Assembly (NCBI GenBank): GCA_020355325.1 | Contig: CP070664.1 | Location: 1,346,728-1,383,740, forward strand | Source: Caldifarciminota bacterium | GTDB taxonomy: Bacteria > Hydrothermota > Tepidihabitantia > SM23-42 | Length of the DNA: 37,013 bases | Reading direction: 5' to 3' | Shown here: in pieces, positions 1 to 8,456 of the stretch | How positions within the stretch are numbered: the stretch's first letter is position 1 | Layout: every line of letters starts with the position of its first letter | The notes under the pieces: generated by a model | What the model saw: the letters and a program-made list of their open reading frames with translations, nothing else | Told to the model about the DNA's origin: nothing | Databases searched by the model: none | Position numbers and translations under genes: made by a program

Positions 1-23
1 AACGGAGAACAACATAGGGTAGA

Positions 24-1241
24 CTAATTACTCGTTACTTCCTCTCTCCCACTATGCGACAACGCATCGATAACAGTGAGCAGAGAATCGCAGTGCTGTT
101 GAAAGTCACTCATATAATTTTTCTTCACCGATGGTGCGCGTGGAATCTTTACTCTCAGTGGATTAATAGCAACTCCATTTTTTTGCATCTCAAAGTGGAG
201 ATGCGGGCCAGTTGAGAGGCCAGTCGAGCCCACATACCCTATCAATTCCCCCATTTTTAGTCGCTTGCCATTGTATAATCCCTTCACAAATTTTGATAAA
301 TGTCCATATCGTGTTTTAAAATTATTTTTATGTTTTACTTCAATGAGATTACCATACCCGTTCTTCCATCCCTTATAAGTAATAATCCCATCGCCAATGG
401 TCGCGACAGGTGTCCCTATCGGCGCGACATAATCTAAGCCATGGTGTGGACGCCACACTTTAAGAATGGGATGGAAGCGGCGTTTTGAAAAATATGAACT
501 TATGTACGAGTATCTCAAAGGCGATTTCAAGAGGGATTTCCGTAACGATTCTCCTTTGAGATTGTAGTAGTCTTCGTGAGCATCTGGATCCCGATAGTAT
601 ATTCCGTAGTAGTCACCGAGTTCTCCGTTATAGCGTGCGAATTTCACATTGCCATAGTCGAGGAAAACCGAATCACAGAAGGTCTTCTCTATAAAGACGT
701 AGAATGAATCACCCGTGCGTGTGTCGGTGATGAAATCGACTTCCCAGGCGAAAATATCAGCATAGCGAAACACCAAATAGGGCGTTTCGCCTATTTCTAA
801 TATTGACTCATAAAGTGTGGATTGAAGAGCACCCTTGAGCAGACATTGAACCGTATCAATATAAGGAAATTTTACAGCGACACAAAGAGTACCACTATCA
901 CGGAGTACATAATAGACATCCATTAAGGTCTTCCGATATTCCAATTTCAAGAACTCGTCGTCTTTTTTTGTAACAATAATTGAATCACCGGGTTTACATT
1001 TCTTAAACGAAAAGCCGGCGTTCCCTAATGCCTCAAGAATCACACCATTCATGTCTGATTGGGAGAGTAATTTTTTGAGTACGTTTTCAAGATTGTCTCC
1101 CTTTTTAACAACGTATTTTGTTTCCGTGATAACGGGTTCTACGACTTCTTTCCTTTTTTTCGGGCACGCTATAAGGATAGCGAGGAGTAATAACACTATG
1201 GTTCGGCTCAACCCCAATTTCAAATTTCCAAATTCTAACAT
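24..1241 (-). CDS. M23 family metallopeptidase, predicted lipoprotein
   Basis: A 405-residue predicted murein endopeptidase exported to the envelope. Residues 14-26 form a hydrophobic stretch ending in a lipobox (LIAC, Cys26). Residues 43-90 resemble a LysM/OapA-type wall-binding module. The C-terminal LytM domain starts near residue 255 and keeps the zinc and catalytic signatures: His266-x3-Asp270 (HHGLD), YGH at His314 and HLHFE at 347-351. The family cuts peptide cross-links in peptidoglycan. The start is ATG with GAGGGAG 7 nt upstream. The first ten codons are a run of AATTTG-like sequence, so a slightly later TTG start is possible. It has its own weak promoter and is separate from the mnmE block. 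The enzyme class is secure from the motifs; the lipid anchor is a prediction. Confidence 0.9.
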   Translation of the reverse strand: MLEFGNLKLGLSRTIVLLLLAILIACPKKRKEVVEPVITETKYVVKKGDNLENVLKKLLSQSDMNGVILEALGNAGFSFKKCKPGDSIIVTKKDDEFLKLEYRKTLMDVYYVLRDSGTLCVAVKFPYIDTVQCLLKGALQSTLYESILEIGETPYLVFRYADIFAWEVDFITDTRTGDSFYVFIEKTFCDSVFLDYGNVKFARYNGELGDYYGIYYRDPDAHEDYYNLKGESLRKSLLKSPLRYSYISSYFSKRRFHPILKVWRPHHGLDYVAPIGTPVATIGDGIITYKGWKNGYGNLIEVKHKNNFKTRYGHLSKFVKGLYNGKRLKMGELIGYVGSTGLSTGPHLHFEMQKNGVAINPLRVKIPRAPSVKKNYMSDFQQHCDSLLTVIDALSHSGREEVTSN

Positions 1242-1262
1242 CGTGTAACTCCCTCGTTAATC

Positions 1263-1292
1263 GTTATATTTTTTATTCTGGCACTAAAACAA
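1263..1292 (-). promoter_or_regulatory. Possible promoter of the M23 peptidase gene
   Basis: TTGTTT (1287-1292), an 18-bp spacer and TATAAC (1263-1268) lie about 20 nt before the ATG and its GAGGGAG ribosome site. The -35 match is weak and the spacer is longer than in the other promoters of this window. Confidence 0.35.
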
Positions 1293-1340
1293 TGCAGTAC
1301 AATAATCCGAATAGAGGAATCGATGAGATTTCTATATATG

Positions 1341-2243
1341 CTATATCTTTTTTTCAATAAAATCCTCAATCCATTCATTGTATATTCTATTCTTATATGC
1401 AAATGAACATCCCTCAATCGTCACCTTCCCTATTTTTTCGAGTGAATCGATGATTGTCTGCATGTCAGAAAAACCCCATACATCAAATTCAATCTGGAGA
1501 TATTTCTTCTTAAATCGCGAGGTGATGTTGGCTGTAAAGCCCAATTTGTTGACACATCTTCGCAGCTCTTTACTTCTCATTTTTGTAACAATGGCAAGAT
1601 GGAGGTGTAGGTAATTTTTGATAACAGTCCAGTTGAAGTGAGGGAATAATAAGACCACACCCTTTCGATTCTTCTTACTCCAGACCAATCGCGATAGATT
1701 AATCTCGGCATCGGATTTTGGTTCGTATAAAATTGTATTTATTTTAGAATAGTGTAACTTTGGCATCGTGTATAACTGAGCAATGAGTTGCCAATCATAC
1801 GCTGTGAGCACAGTCGGAATACTAACATTGTATTCATTGATTTTATAGATTTCTGCGTACCTGAGCCCCGGTGTCTTATTGATTACTCTATATGCCTCTC
1901 GCAAATTTTTAGTATAGAAAATGAGCGATACATTCGGGCACACGCCGATTGGAAATGATAAATTTTCAACGATTTCCTCAAGGTAGGGAACACATTTTTC
2001 TGGTTTGAATCGGGCTGTGGCCTCGGTTGCTGCACAACCCCAGAACCATCTGCCACCTGTGATTTTAGGAAGAAATAGTTTCAATCCGTAGCCGGTGATG
2101 AAACACGAATCCTCAAAGTTTTTAATGCGTAGGAATATTTCTTCACGAGTGATGTGGAATTTACTTACGATTTCATCAACAGAAATGCTGCCCTGTAGTT
2201 CCAACTGTCGTATCAGCTTTAGATCTATAGGGTCGATTATCAC
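1341..2243 (-). CDS. Lrp/AsnC-like winged-helix protein
   Basis: A 300-residue protein whose first 50 residues look like an AsnC-type winged helix (DLKLIRQLELQGSISVDEIV, then a recognition-helix-like TREEIFLRIKNFED). The remainder resembles an alpha/beta effector domain, and residues 165-290 may be a second, weaker copy of the same layout. Tandem Lrp-like proteins include both regulators and siroheme decarboxylase-type enzymes, so DNA binding is likely but not certain. The start is GTG at 2241-2243. It has no Shine-Dalgarno sequence and lies 6 nt from a perfect -10 box, so the mRNA is predicted to be leaderless. It is monocistronic and its target genes cannot be read from the sequence. Confidence 0.7.
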   Translation of the reverse strand: MIIDPIDLKLIRQLELQGSISVDEIVSKFHITREEIFLRIKNFEDSCFITGYGLKLFLPKITGGRWFWGCAATEATARFKPEKCVPYLEEIVENLSFPIGVCPNVSLIFYTKNLREAYRVINKTPGLRYAEIYKINEYNVSIPTVLTAYDWQLIAQLYTMPKLHYSKINTILYEPKSDAEINLSRLVWSKKNRKGVVLLFPHFNWTVIKNYLHLHLAIVTKMRSKELRRCVNKLGFTANITSRFKKKYLQIEFDVWGFSDMQTIIDSLEKIGKVTIEGCSFAYKNRIYNEWIEDFIEKKI

Positions 2244-2249
2244 TGGCGT

Positions 2250-2277
2250 ATTATAGATAGAATTCCAAAAATGTCAA
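2250..2277 (-). promoter_or_regulatory. Perfect sigma-70-type promoter of the Lrp-like gene
   Basis: TTGACA (2272-2277), a 16-bp spacer and TATAAT (2250-2255) read on the minus strand. Only six bases separate the -10 box from the GTG, so transcription should start at or next to the start codon. Confidence 0.85.
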
Positions 2278-2295
2278 GATAATGGTAAAAAGTAT

Positions 2296-2334
2296 TCGTT
2301 ATATGTTTAACGGCATCACTGCCCGTATCGTTAT
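2296..2334 (-). repeat. Palindromic intergenic repeat, copy 1
   Basis: On the minus strand this 39-bp segment matches 29316-29354 (plus strand) at 31 of 39 positions by hand alignment, without gaps. Its centre is a small hairpin, ACGGGCA-GTGA-TGCCGT with one bulged G. It lies between the mnmE end and the promoter of the Lrp-like gene. Confidence 0.55.
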
Positions 2335-2525
2335 TCGTTTTCACGTTTAAAGTTTTTCATTTTGAGGCATTAAACGACGCCGTAACAGCAGACGGTCCCT
2401 GTTAACAATTCTTATGGGTAATGCGTACTAAATTATCTTCGTTACACTGTAAATGTTTAGAAATTAAGATCAGGTTAACATCTAAAAGAGTAAATACCTC
2501 GGAATCAATATTCAGAGTTTCGAAT
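2335..2525. other. Non-coding gap downstream of mnmE
   Basis: No convincing gene is seen. On the minus strand a TAACAG-N10-CTGTTA dyad lies near 2376-2406, but it is not followed by a T run, so it does not look like a standard terminator. Sequence such as TTTAATGCC resembles parts of the nearby repeat, so the element may be larger or partly duplicated here. Confidence 0.4.
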
Positions 2526-3872
2526 CTATTTCCCAATACAGAATTCCTCAAAAATTTTATCGATAATATCTTTACGTGCTACCTGACCAGTCAATTCACC
2601 GATAATCTCGAGTGCCGCGTGTAGTTCGTAAGCTGTTGTATCAAGCGTCTGCGCTTGTAAGCTATTATGCAGATATTTTTTAATTTTTTCAAGAGCATCG
2701 ATGTGGCGTTGTCTCGTTAATAAAATATTTTTACGTTCAAATTGGGGAATTAAAACATTCTTTATGGTCTGCTTGAGTATATCAATATTTTGGCCCGTCT
2801 TTGCCGATAACTTAACCGAGTCCGATAATATTTCACTCTCATGTAAGTGCATATTCAAATCGATTTTATTTATTATGAGTATCATCGTCCGATCTTTTAC
2901 TAAGTCATAGAGGAAGACATCCCGCTCATTCATAGGTTCAGAGCCATCGAACATCAGCATTATGAGATCTGCTTCCTCAATCAGTTGTTCGGAGCGTTCC
3001 TGAGCAATTCTATCAGTACCTTGTGCTTCTGTAAAGAAACCAGCAGTATCAATGAGCCTGATCAAGAGTCCAGAGAGTTGAACGCCTTCTTCAATGTAAT
3101 CACGCGTGGTTCCGGGTTCCTCATGCACAATGACCCTGTCGTATCCCAAAAGCCTATTAAAGAGAGTTGATTTTCCGACATTTGCCCTTCCCATAATCAG
3201 TACCTTATATCCCTCTTTGATTTTCACGCCGATCTCGGCACCATGCAATAACGCGTCTATGTCGGCAATAATCGCTTCGATATCATGTCTCAATTGCACA
3301 TTGTCGAGATGCACATCGTCTTCTTCAGGAAAGTCAAGGCTCGCCTCGATGACCGCCAATAGGTCGAGAATCTTACTCTTGCAATCATACATTTTTTGTG
3401 AGAGCTTGCCCTCATACTGCGCGATCGCTAATGTTCGTGCCTCATCACACGGTGCGTAGACCGTATCTAAGACAGCCTCGGCTTGTATTAAATCGATTTT
3501 GCCATTGAGTAATGCTCGTTTTGTAAACTCTCCCCGTTGTGCAATCCGTGCACCCAAGTGCACGAATATGTTGATTATATTTTCAACAATGAGAGGATTC
3601 CCATGACAGGAAAGTTCAACGACATCTTCCCCAGTATACGAATGAGGAGCAAAAAAGAAAGCGGTAAGAACTTTGTCGATGACCTTGTTACGATCGGGTT
3701 CGACGATGGTTCCATAATATGAACGGTGCGGTTGCACATCATCCACCTTCTCTCCTAGTTGAAATATCTTCTTGGTAAACTCAATTGCTTGCTTGCCGCT
3801 GAGTCGAATAACGGCAATACTCGAATATCCTGCAGGTGTAGCACAGGCAACTATTGTATCATTTAGACTCAT
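2526..3872 (-). CDS. mnmE: tRNA modification GTPase MnmE
   Basis: MnmE, with MnmG, installs the (carboxymethyl)aminomethyl group on U34 of certain tRNAs. The N-terminal folate-binding domain is followed by a G domain with GRANVGKST (G1), PGTTRD (G2), DTAG (G3) and NKID (G4). The protein ends with FCIGK, the C-terminal Cys motif required for modification. The length of 448 residues is normal. I take ATG at 3870-3872 as the start; TTG at 3884 and GTG at 3875 are in the same frame. All of these overlap the end of jag, so translation is probably coupled. It is the last gene of the rpmH-rnpA-yidD-yidC-jag-mnmE block. No mnmG lies in the window. Confidence 0.96.
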   Translation of the reverse strand: MSLNDTIVACATPAGYSSIAVIRLSGKQAIEFTKKIFQLGEKVDDVQPHRSYYGTIVEPDRNKVIDKVLTAFFFAPHSYTGEDVVELSCHGNPLIVENIINIFVHLGARIAQRGEFTKRALLNGKIDLIQAEAVLDTVYAPCDEARTLAIAQYEGKLSQKMYDCKSKILDLLAVIEASLDFPEEDDVHLDNVQLRHDIEAIIADIDALLHGAEIGVKIKEGYKVLIMGRANVGKSTLFNRLLGYDRVIVHEEPGTTRDYIEEGVQLSGLLIRLIDTAGFFTEAQGTDRIAQERSEQLIEEADLIMLMFDGSEPMNERDVFLYDLVKDRTMILIINKIDLNMHLHESEILSDSVKLSAKTGQNIDILKQTIKNVLIPQFERKNILLTRQRHIDALEKIKKYLHNSLQAQTLDTTAYELHAALEIIGELTGQVARKDIIDKIFEEFCIGK

Positions 3873-4458
3873 CACTTGGGGCAATGATTACATTCTTACT
3901 TACCCCTTTACCAATGGTGTATAACTTGACTCCTTTAATCTCACTCAGCTTACTTTCGACAATCTGCTGTTCTCTCTTTGTCAGTGGGTCGAGAGCCATC
4001 TCTTTGCCGGTCTGTAAAACAATACGTGCAATAGCTTCAGCCTTTTTCTTCAGGAAATTTGTTCTCCGCATACGGTAGCCGCTCACATCTACTAAAATCT
4101 TTAGATTCGGGTAGAAACGTTTTACGAGCCTCGAGATTAAATATTGCAATGACCACAGCGTCTCACCCTTCTTACCGATGAGAATTGCATCAGTATGTCT
4201 CGTTTTTATATTGAGGTAAAATCCACGGTCATCCTTAGTGATGGTAATAGTTGGTTTAAACCCGCAGCTGGTAAGTATAAAATGTGTCAGTTCGTAGAGG
4301 TACTGGCGAGGTTCTTTAATTGTCAGCGTGATCTTGGTTTCCACATCATCCTGTGAGACAAGTTCATGCATTACCTCTTCTCGCCTCGCCTTGAGCATTT
4401 TTATTCCATTTTCGATGGCTTCATCAAGATCCTTACCAGATGCTTCAACCGTTTTCAT
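3859..4458 (-). CDS. jag: Jag/KhpB family RNA-binding protein with degenerate R3H domain
   Basis: A 199-residue protein with the Jag layout: an N-terminal Jag_N segment (1-50), a type II KH domain with an intact IGKKGETL loop (about 113-120) and a C-terminal R3H-like domain. KhpB proteins bind RNA with KhpA and influence cell-wall growth in Gram-positive bacteria. In the R3H segment the usual ERRxxH is replaced by EQQIVE, so the two residues that name the domain (Arg and His) are both absent. The ATG overlaps the yidC stop as ATGA, behind GAGGAGG. The gene order yidC-jag-mnmE is widespread and supports the call. Confidence 0.92.
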   Translation of the reverse strand: MKTVEASGKDLDEAIENGIKMLKARREEVMHELVSQDDVETKITLTIKEPRQYLYELTHFILTSCGFKPTITITKDDRGFYLNIKTRHTDAILIGKKGETLWSLQYLISRLVKRFYPNLKILVDVSGYRMRRTNFLKKKAEAIARIVLQTGKEMALDPLTKREQQIVESKLSEIKGVKLYTIGKGVSKNVIIAPSDESK

Positions 4459-6008
4459 TTTATGCCTCCTCTTTTCGTTATATAGTGTTCAAGTAATGTT
4501 AATATGTTATACGTGAACCAATACAGTTGTAAACCGGAAGGGAAATTTAAAAATATGATGACTAAAAATATTGGCATAAATAAAACCATAAATCTCTGCC
4601 TCGGGTCAACCGTAGTGATCAGTGATTGAACTAACATCATGACACCCATGCTAATCGGAAGTACATAGTAAGGGTCCTTCAGTGAAAGGTCAGTTATCCA
4701 TAGAACAAAGGGCGCTTGCCTGAACTCAATCGATGTGATCAGTGTTTGATAGAGTGCGAAGAAAATTGGCATTTGGACTAAAAGAGGAAGGCATCCCGAA
4801 AAAGGATTCACCTTGTATGTCTTGTAGAGATGCATCATCTCCTGATTTAACTTTTGTGAATTGTCTTTATACTTCTGCTGAATTTTTTTCAACTCCGGTT
4901 GGAGTAATTGCATCTTGTGTTGTGATATGATCATCTGCCGTGAAAGTGGGAAAAAGAGTCCCTTAACTAAAATTGCAAAGAGCATGATTGCAAAACCGTA
5001 GTTCCGCATGATGGCATAAAATAGGTTAAATAAAAATAAAATGATTCTGGAAATTGGACCGAGTAAACCTCCCGAGGTAACTTCTTCATAACTCTTTTTA
5101 TACTGGGCGAGTTCAGAATATTTTACGGGAAGGAGTAGAACAGAAACGGCTATTTTGTTACTGCCGATCATTTCAGCTCCATACCGATCACCGCCACCCC
5201 TCATGTAAAAAGGACAGCCAAAAACAGCCAGGTCTCTTTCATCGTCCATGTTGTTGTCATTGCCAAGAGCCGTTTCCTTTTTCTCTTCATCTTTTGGTAG
5301 TTTATACAGATGGAGAGTATCTATGACAGCCAGGTTATTAACGATTATGATAAAATACTTATTTCTTAAGGCAAACCAATCTATCATTCCTGTGTAATCA
5401 AATATATCTTTGATTTTTTTTGTAACGTTGTTAACCTTTTCATCTTTAATGTACACATTAAAATGCCTCAAGTCCTCTCCCCTATTCTTCACTTCGGTGA
5501 TACTGACACCAGCCTTGAGACTCAAGGTTTGCCGCATTGTTTCTGGAAAATGGGTCGTTAATTGAAATCCATAATCATGGTTAAAATGATACACCTTCTT
5601 TATCTCACCACGATCGTGAGCGTGTGTGAAAATGACAGAATCATGTAAAACGGTATATTCGAAATTAATAATTTCGCTCACGTCTTGTTGTTTCGTTATA
5701 AAAAGATACTTATCTTCGGGAACGATATCAATGTTATACTTTTTGAGGTAGAATGTCTTGACCGAACCACCGATACTGGAGAGGACTACCGTAATATCCT
5801 TTTTATCGATGACGATCGTGTCGCCATCTTGTGGTACTGTTTCGACTTCTAGGGCTTCTTCTGAAACTCTGGTCGGTACCTCTACGGTATCACGCGTTAC
5901 AGCTTCAGGAGGAGTGGGCGTCGGCTTCGGCCTACTCATGATGCTCCAGATGAAGAGGATGGCAATGACGAGAATAAATGCCAGTGCGGTTCTTACCCGG
6001 TCGCTCAT
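4455..6008 (-). CDS. yidC: Membrane protein insertase YidC
   Basis: YidC inserts and folds inner-membrane proteins alone or with SecYEG. The 517-residue protein has the diderm layout: an N-terminal membrane anchor (about 8-25), a large periplasmic domain (about 30-310) and the conserved core of five membrane segments (about 325-510). The core contains [14 protein letters not shown] and the amphipathic coiled C1 loop ([19 protein letters not shown]). The ATG overlaps the yidD stop (ATGA). The C-terminus is short and has no long basic ribosome-binding tail. Confidence 0.97.
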   Translation of the reverse strand: MSDRVRTALAFILVIAILFIWSIMSRPKPTPTPPEAVTRDTVEVPTRVSEEALEVETVPQDGDTIVIDKKDITVVLSSIGGSVKTFYLKKYNIDIVPEDKYLFITKQQDVSEIINFEYTVLHDSVIFTHAHDRGEIKKVYHFNHDYGFQLTTHFPETMRQTLSLKAGVSITEVKNRGEDLRHFNVYIKDEKVNNVTKKIKDIFDYTGMIDWFALRNKYFIIIVNNLAVIDTLHLYKLPKDEEKKETALGNDNNMDDERDLAVFGCPFYMRGGGDRYGAEMIGSNKIAVSVLLLPVKYSELAQYKKSYEEVTSGGLLGPISRIILFLFNLFYAIMRNYGFAIMLFAILVKGLFFPLSRQMIISQHKMQLLQPELKKIQQKYKDNSQKLNQEMMHLYKTYKVNPFSGCLPLLVQMPIFFALYQTLITSIEFRQAPFVLWITDLSLKDPYYVLPISMGVMMLVQSLITTVDPRQRFMVLFMPIFLVIIFLNFPSGLQLYWFTYNILTLLEHYITKRGGIK

Positions 6009-6241
6009 GCGACGACCTCCTTTCTGTCTTTTCGCGGCACCGGGTCAAACCCTCCGGCACACAATGGTTGACATCTCAGGATACGCCATATCGTCAAAAG
6101 ACCGCCCTTCAGCACGCCGTGTTGCTCGATTGCCTCGATTGCATAGTGTGAACATGTCGGTTCAAATCGACAGACACGAGGATGCAGTTGTCCGAGGGTA
6201 CGTTGATAGGTCTTGATAAGAAATATGGCTATATGCTTCAT
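6005..6241 (-). CDS. yidD: Membrane protein insertion efficiency factor YidD
   Basis: A 78-residue YidD. The family signature is clear: [10 protein letters not shown] near the start, [15 protein letters not shown] with its Cys residues, [18 protein letters not shown] and GGFDPVP. YidD lies at the inner membrane and assists YidC. The ATG overlaps the rnpA stop, and its own stop overlaps the yidC start by four bases, so this is a tightly coupled operon. Confidence 0.96.
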   Translation of the reverse strand: MKHIAIFLIKTYQRTLGQLHPRVCRFEPTCSHYAIEAIEQHGVLKGGLLTIWRILRCQPLCAGGFDPVPRKDRKEVVA

Positions 6242-6609
6242 TTTCGCCCCCCGAATTCCTTAAAAATATCTATGACACCCTTGAAAGCAAGGGTCCCTCG
6301 TGCGTAGAATATAACGTTTATTCCTTTAAAAATTCCTTTGTTCATCCGATATGCCTCCCTTAAAATTCTCTTCATTCTATTTCGTTTAACAGCGCCACCA
6401 ATTCGTTTGGAGGCAATAAATCCAGCCTTCTGCTCTGCACCCGGTAGGTAGATGATGATGAGGTTATCACGACAAAATCTACGTCCCTGAGAAAAGAGAT
6501 GCTGTATGTCCTTCGCTCCCCGAAGTCGTTCTGTTTTCGATAATCCGAACTGTTTTACGGTGTTTTGCTTTTTATTACTTTTTTTCTTGTCTGGTATCCG
6601 CTCCTTCAG
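6238..6609 (-). CDS. rnpA: Ribonuclease P protein component with no standard start codon
   Basis: RnpA is the protein subunit of RNase P, which trims the 5' leader of pre-tRNAs. The translated frame gives [23 protein letters not shown] and the RNR signature [13 protein letters not shown], and it ends in a TGA overlapping the yidD ATG. The frame is open back to a TGA inside rpmH, yet it contains no ATG, GTG or TTG before the internal RNRM. I place the start provisionally at CTG (6607-6609), 13 nt after the rpmH stop, with GAGG four nt upstream; this gives 123 residues. ATA at 6595-6597, behind AAGGAG, is an alternative. The first 25 residues are Lys-rich and extend beyond the usual family start. 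Gene identity is certain; the start is not. Confidence 0.9.
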   Translation of the reverse strand: MKERIPDKKKSNKKQNTVKQFGLSKTERLRGAKDIQHLFSQGRRFCRDNLIIIYLPGAEQKAGFIASKRIGGAVKRNRMKRILREAYRMNKGIFKGINVIFYARGTLAFKGVIDIFKEFGGRK

Positions 6610-6622
6610 AACTCCTCTACCC

Positions 6623-6757
6623 CTATACTGTAAGCTTTTTGCGTCCCCTTTTTCTTCTTCTCATTAACACTTTTCGACCACTTTTTTTCTTCATTCGTTT
6701 GCGAAATCCGTGCGTTTTTTTCCGTTTCCGACGATGCGGTTGATACGTCCGTTTCAC
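6623..6757 (-). CDS. rpmH: 50S ribosomal protein L34
   Basis: A 44-residue L34 with the signature [18 protein letters not shown], then a basic tail ending KLTV. It is one of the last proteins added to the large ribosomal subunit. The start is GTG at 6755-6757. There is no Shine-Dalgarno sequence, and the -10 box ends six bases before the GTG, which predicts a leaderless mRNA. It is the first gene of the operon leading to mnmE. Confidence 0.97.
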   Translation of the reverse strand: MKRTYQPHRRKRKKTHGFRKRMKKKSGRKVLMRRRKRGRKKLTV

Positions 6758-6763
6758 GTTTTA

Positions 6764-6791
6764 ATTATATACAGAAATTTAGATAAGTCAA
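6764..6791 (-). promoter_or_regulatory. Strong sigma-70-type promoter of the rpmH operon
   Basis: TTGACT (6786-6791), a 16-bp spacer and TATAAT (6764-6769) on the minus strand. The expected transcription start falls at the GTG of rpmH. The rest of the 160-bp divergent gap holds the plus-strand promoter at 6880-6907. I see no DnaA-box cluster. Confidence 0.85.
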
Positions 6792-6879
6792 TATCTATCT
6801 GGTACGCTTTGAGATTATTGAAAAAAGCCATAAATTTTTACAGTGATGAATACTTTTTCATGCCTCTTGAACAAACATC

Positions 6880-6907
6880 TTGACAAAATATTGCAATTGT
6901 TTATAAT
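6880..6907 (+). promoter_or_regulatory. Perfect sigma-70-type promoter of the HEAT/HD-GYP operon
   Basis: TTGACA (6880-6885), a 16-bp spacer and TATAAT (6902-6907). It lies inside the longest open frame that begins at 6843 and 13 nt before ATG 6921, so it excludes the upstream ATGs as starts for this transcript. Confidence 0.85.
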
Positions 6908-6920
6908 ACTTAAGTGTAAC

Positions 6921-8456
6921 ATGGCCACAACTGTTGATGATATAATGCTGGCATTGACAAAGACGATGAAATCAGCACAAATCTATGGTACAAACCATCC
7001 TTCGTTTCAAAATTTTTATATGCCATTTTATCAAAAACTAACAGATTACCTTAAAGCCTTTCACGAATTGAATTTTCAGGTTGAACGGTTCACCTTTCTC
7101 CATGAAGATCGTGTTGTCTATGAAGACAAAGAAAAGGATATAAATATAGCCTTCAGACTTTTCCGAGACGGCGTGAGGAGTGTCGGTTTTAGTGACGGGC
7201 TGCCGTCTGATGAACTCGTACGCTTCTTGGAGGTAATCTGTCAATCGACGAAAGAACAGGATGTTGCCCTGTGTCTATGGGAAAGTGATTTTAGCCACAT
7301 CACTTTTTATGTCGTGGAAGAGGAAGAAGAAGTCATCGATTACACAATGCCAGATGCACAAATTGAGGATATCGACTATGATGCATTTGTGAATGAAGTA
7401 GTCGCAAAAGAAAAACTCGATGTGGATACCCCCATCGTTCCGGATCTCAGTTTCGATGAATTGAATAGCCTCAGGACCGAAATCGTAAAGAGTGAGCAAC
7501 GGTCCATTATTCCGCTAGCGATTACTACGCTCACTGATTTTTTGAGTAGGGACAAATCGCAGGAAGTTATTAATAGTTTAATAGAACTGTTTGAACAATG
7601 CATCGATAAGAGAGATTTTTATAATGCACGAAAAATTCTGCATGCGTTGAAAGAGTATCCTGACATTAATATTGTCACAAAGTTGGAAAACGAGACGACG
7701 ATTATGGGTTTTGCGAATATGTTTAATATACCAGAGAATGATATCTTTAATGAGTTCGTTGAATTTGTCGGTCTCTTCTCAAAGAAATCGATTCCGTATT
7801 TCCTCAAAATGATTGCTTCTGTTGGTCGAGAGGACCGATTAGATGCTTTGAGACAGAAGATTGCTCACGTTACGCAGGGAGATGTTTCACTCATTTCACC
7901 CTTTTTGCAGAGCGAGAATATTCAAACCGTCATGAATGCCGTTGCCATCCTCGTCCTCATGAACGCGAAAGAGACGCCATCATTGCTCGAGCCACTGTCT
8001 CAGCATCCAGATCCAAAGGTGAGAGCCGAAGTCATTTTATCACTAGCACAGCTTACTGAACCGACAAGGATCGTCAAATTTCTCGATGACCCGAGTAGCG
8101 ATATACGCATCAAAATGCTTCTGGCTCTAACACGGAGTAAGTGTTCAGATATTTATCCTGAATTACTCCGTCGAGTAACGCGAAAAGATTTCTCAAATAA
8201 AGATCTCTCCGAACAGAAAGAGTATTTCAGTTGTTTAGTCGCTCATGGTGACAATAATCTCATAACAACATTGAAAAAAATTCTTTTTAAATGGGTACTG
8301 TTTGGCCGGAAAAAATACAAGAATATGAGAACCTTGGCTGCGATGAGTTTAATTGAAATAGGGAGTAACGAGGCGCTGGAGATTTTACGGCAGGGAACGA
8401 GAAAACGGAATCGAGATATACGGCTTGCTTGTGAAATGGCATTGAAGGAAACATGA
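6921..8456 (+). CDS. HEAT-repeat protein with an HD-GYP-partner N-terminal domain
   Basis: A 511-residue protein of unknown function with no signal peptide, so probably cytoplasmic. Residues 1-135 form an alpha/beta region (YGTNHPSF near the start, an acidic EEEEE stretch at the end) that resembles the N-terminus of the HD-GYP protein encoded next. From about residue 330 to the end there are HEAT-type helical repeats such as HPDPKVRAEVILSLAQL and DIRIKMLLALTRS, a protein-binding scaffold. The start is ATG 6921, fixed by the promoter at 6880-6907; the frame is open 26 codons further upstream. There is no Shine-Dalgarno sequence and the leader should be about 7 nt. The stop overlaps the HD-GYP start (ATGA). 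A scaffold or regulator for the phosphodiesterase is a reasonable inference, not shown. Confidence 0.8.
   Translation: MATTVDDIMLALTKTMKSAQIYGTNHPSFQNFYMPFYQKLTDYLKAFHELNFQVERFTFLHEDRVVYEDKEKDINIAFRLFRDGVRSVGFSDGLPSDELVRFLEVICQSTKEQDVALCLWESDFSHITFYVVEEEEEVIDYTMPDAQIEDIDYDAFVNEVVAKEKLDVDTPIVPDLSFDELNSLRTEIVKSEQRSIIPLAITTLTDFLSRDKSQEVINSLIELFEQCIDKRDFYNARKILHALKEYPDINIVTKLENETTIMGFANMFNIPENDIFNEFVEFVGLFSKKSIPYFLKMIASVGREDRLDALRQKIAHVTQGDVSLISPFLQSENIQTVMNAVAILVLMNAKETPSLLEPLSQHPDPKVRAEVILSLAQLTEPTRIVKFLDDPSSDIRIKMLLALTRSKCSDIYPELLRRVTRKDFSNKDLSEQKEYFSCLVAHGDNNLITTLKKILFKWVLFGRKKYKNMRTLAAMSLIEIGSNEALEILRQGTRKRNRDIRLACEMALKET

Noticed and set aside
2421-2624. Plus-strand open frame over the mnmE 3' end
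   Set aside because: It overlaps mnmE on the opposite strand for half its length, has no ribosome site or promoter, and its translation resembles no protein.
6758-6920. Possible replication origin next to rpmH
   Set aside because: rpmH often lies beside dnaA and oriC, but there is no dnaA here and no cluster of TTATCCACA-like boxes. The short gap is filled by two divergent promoters.
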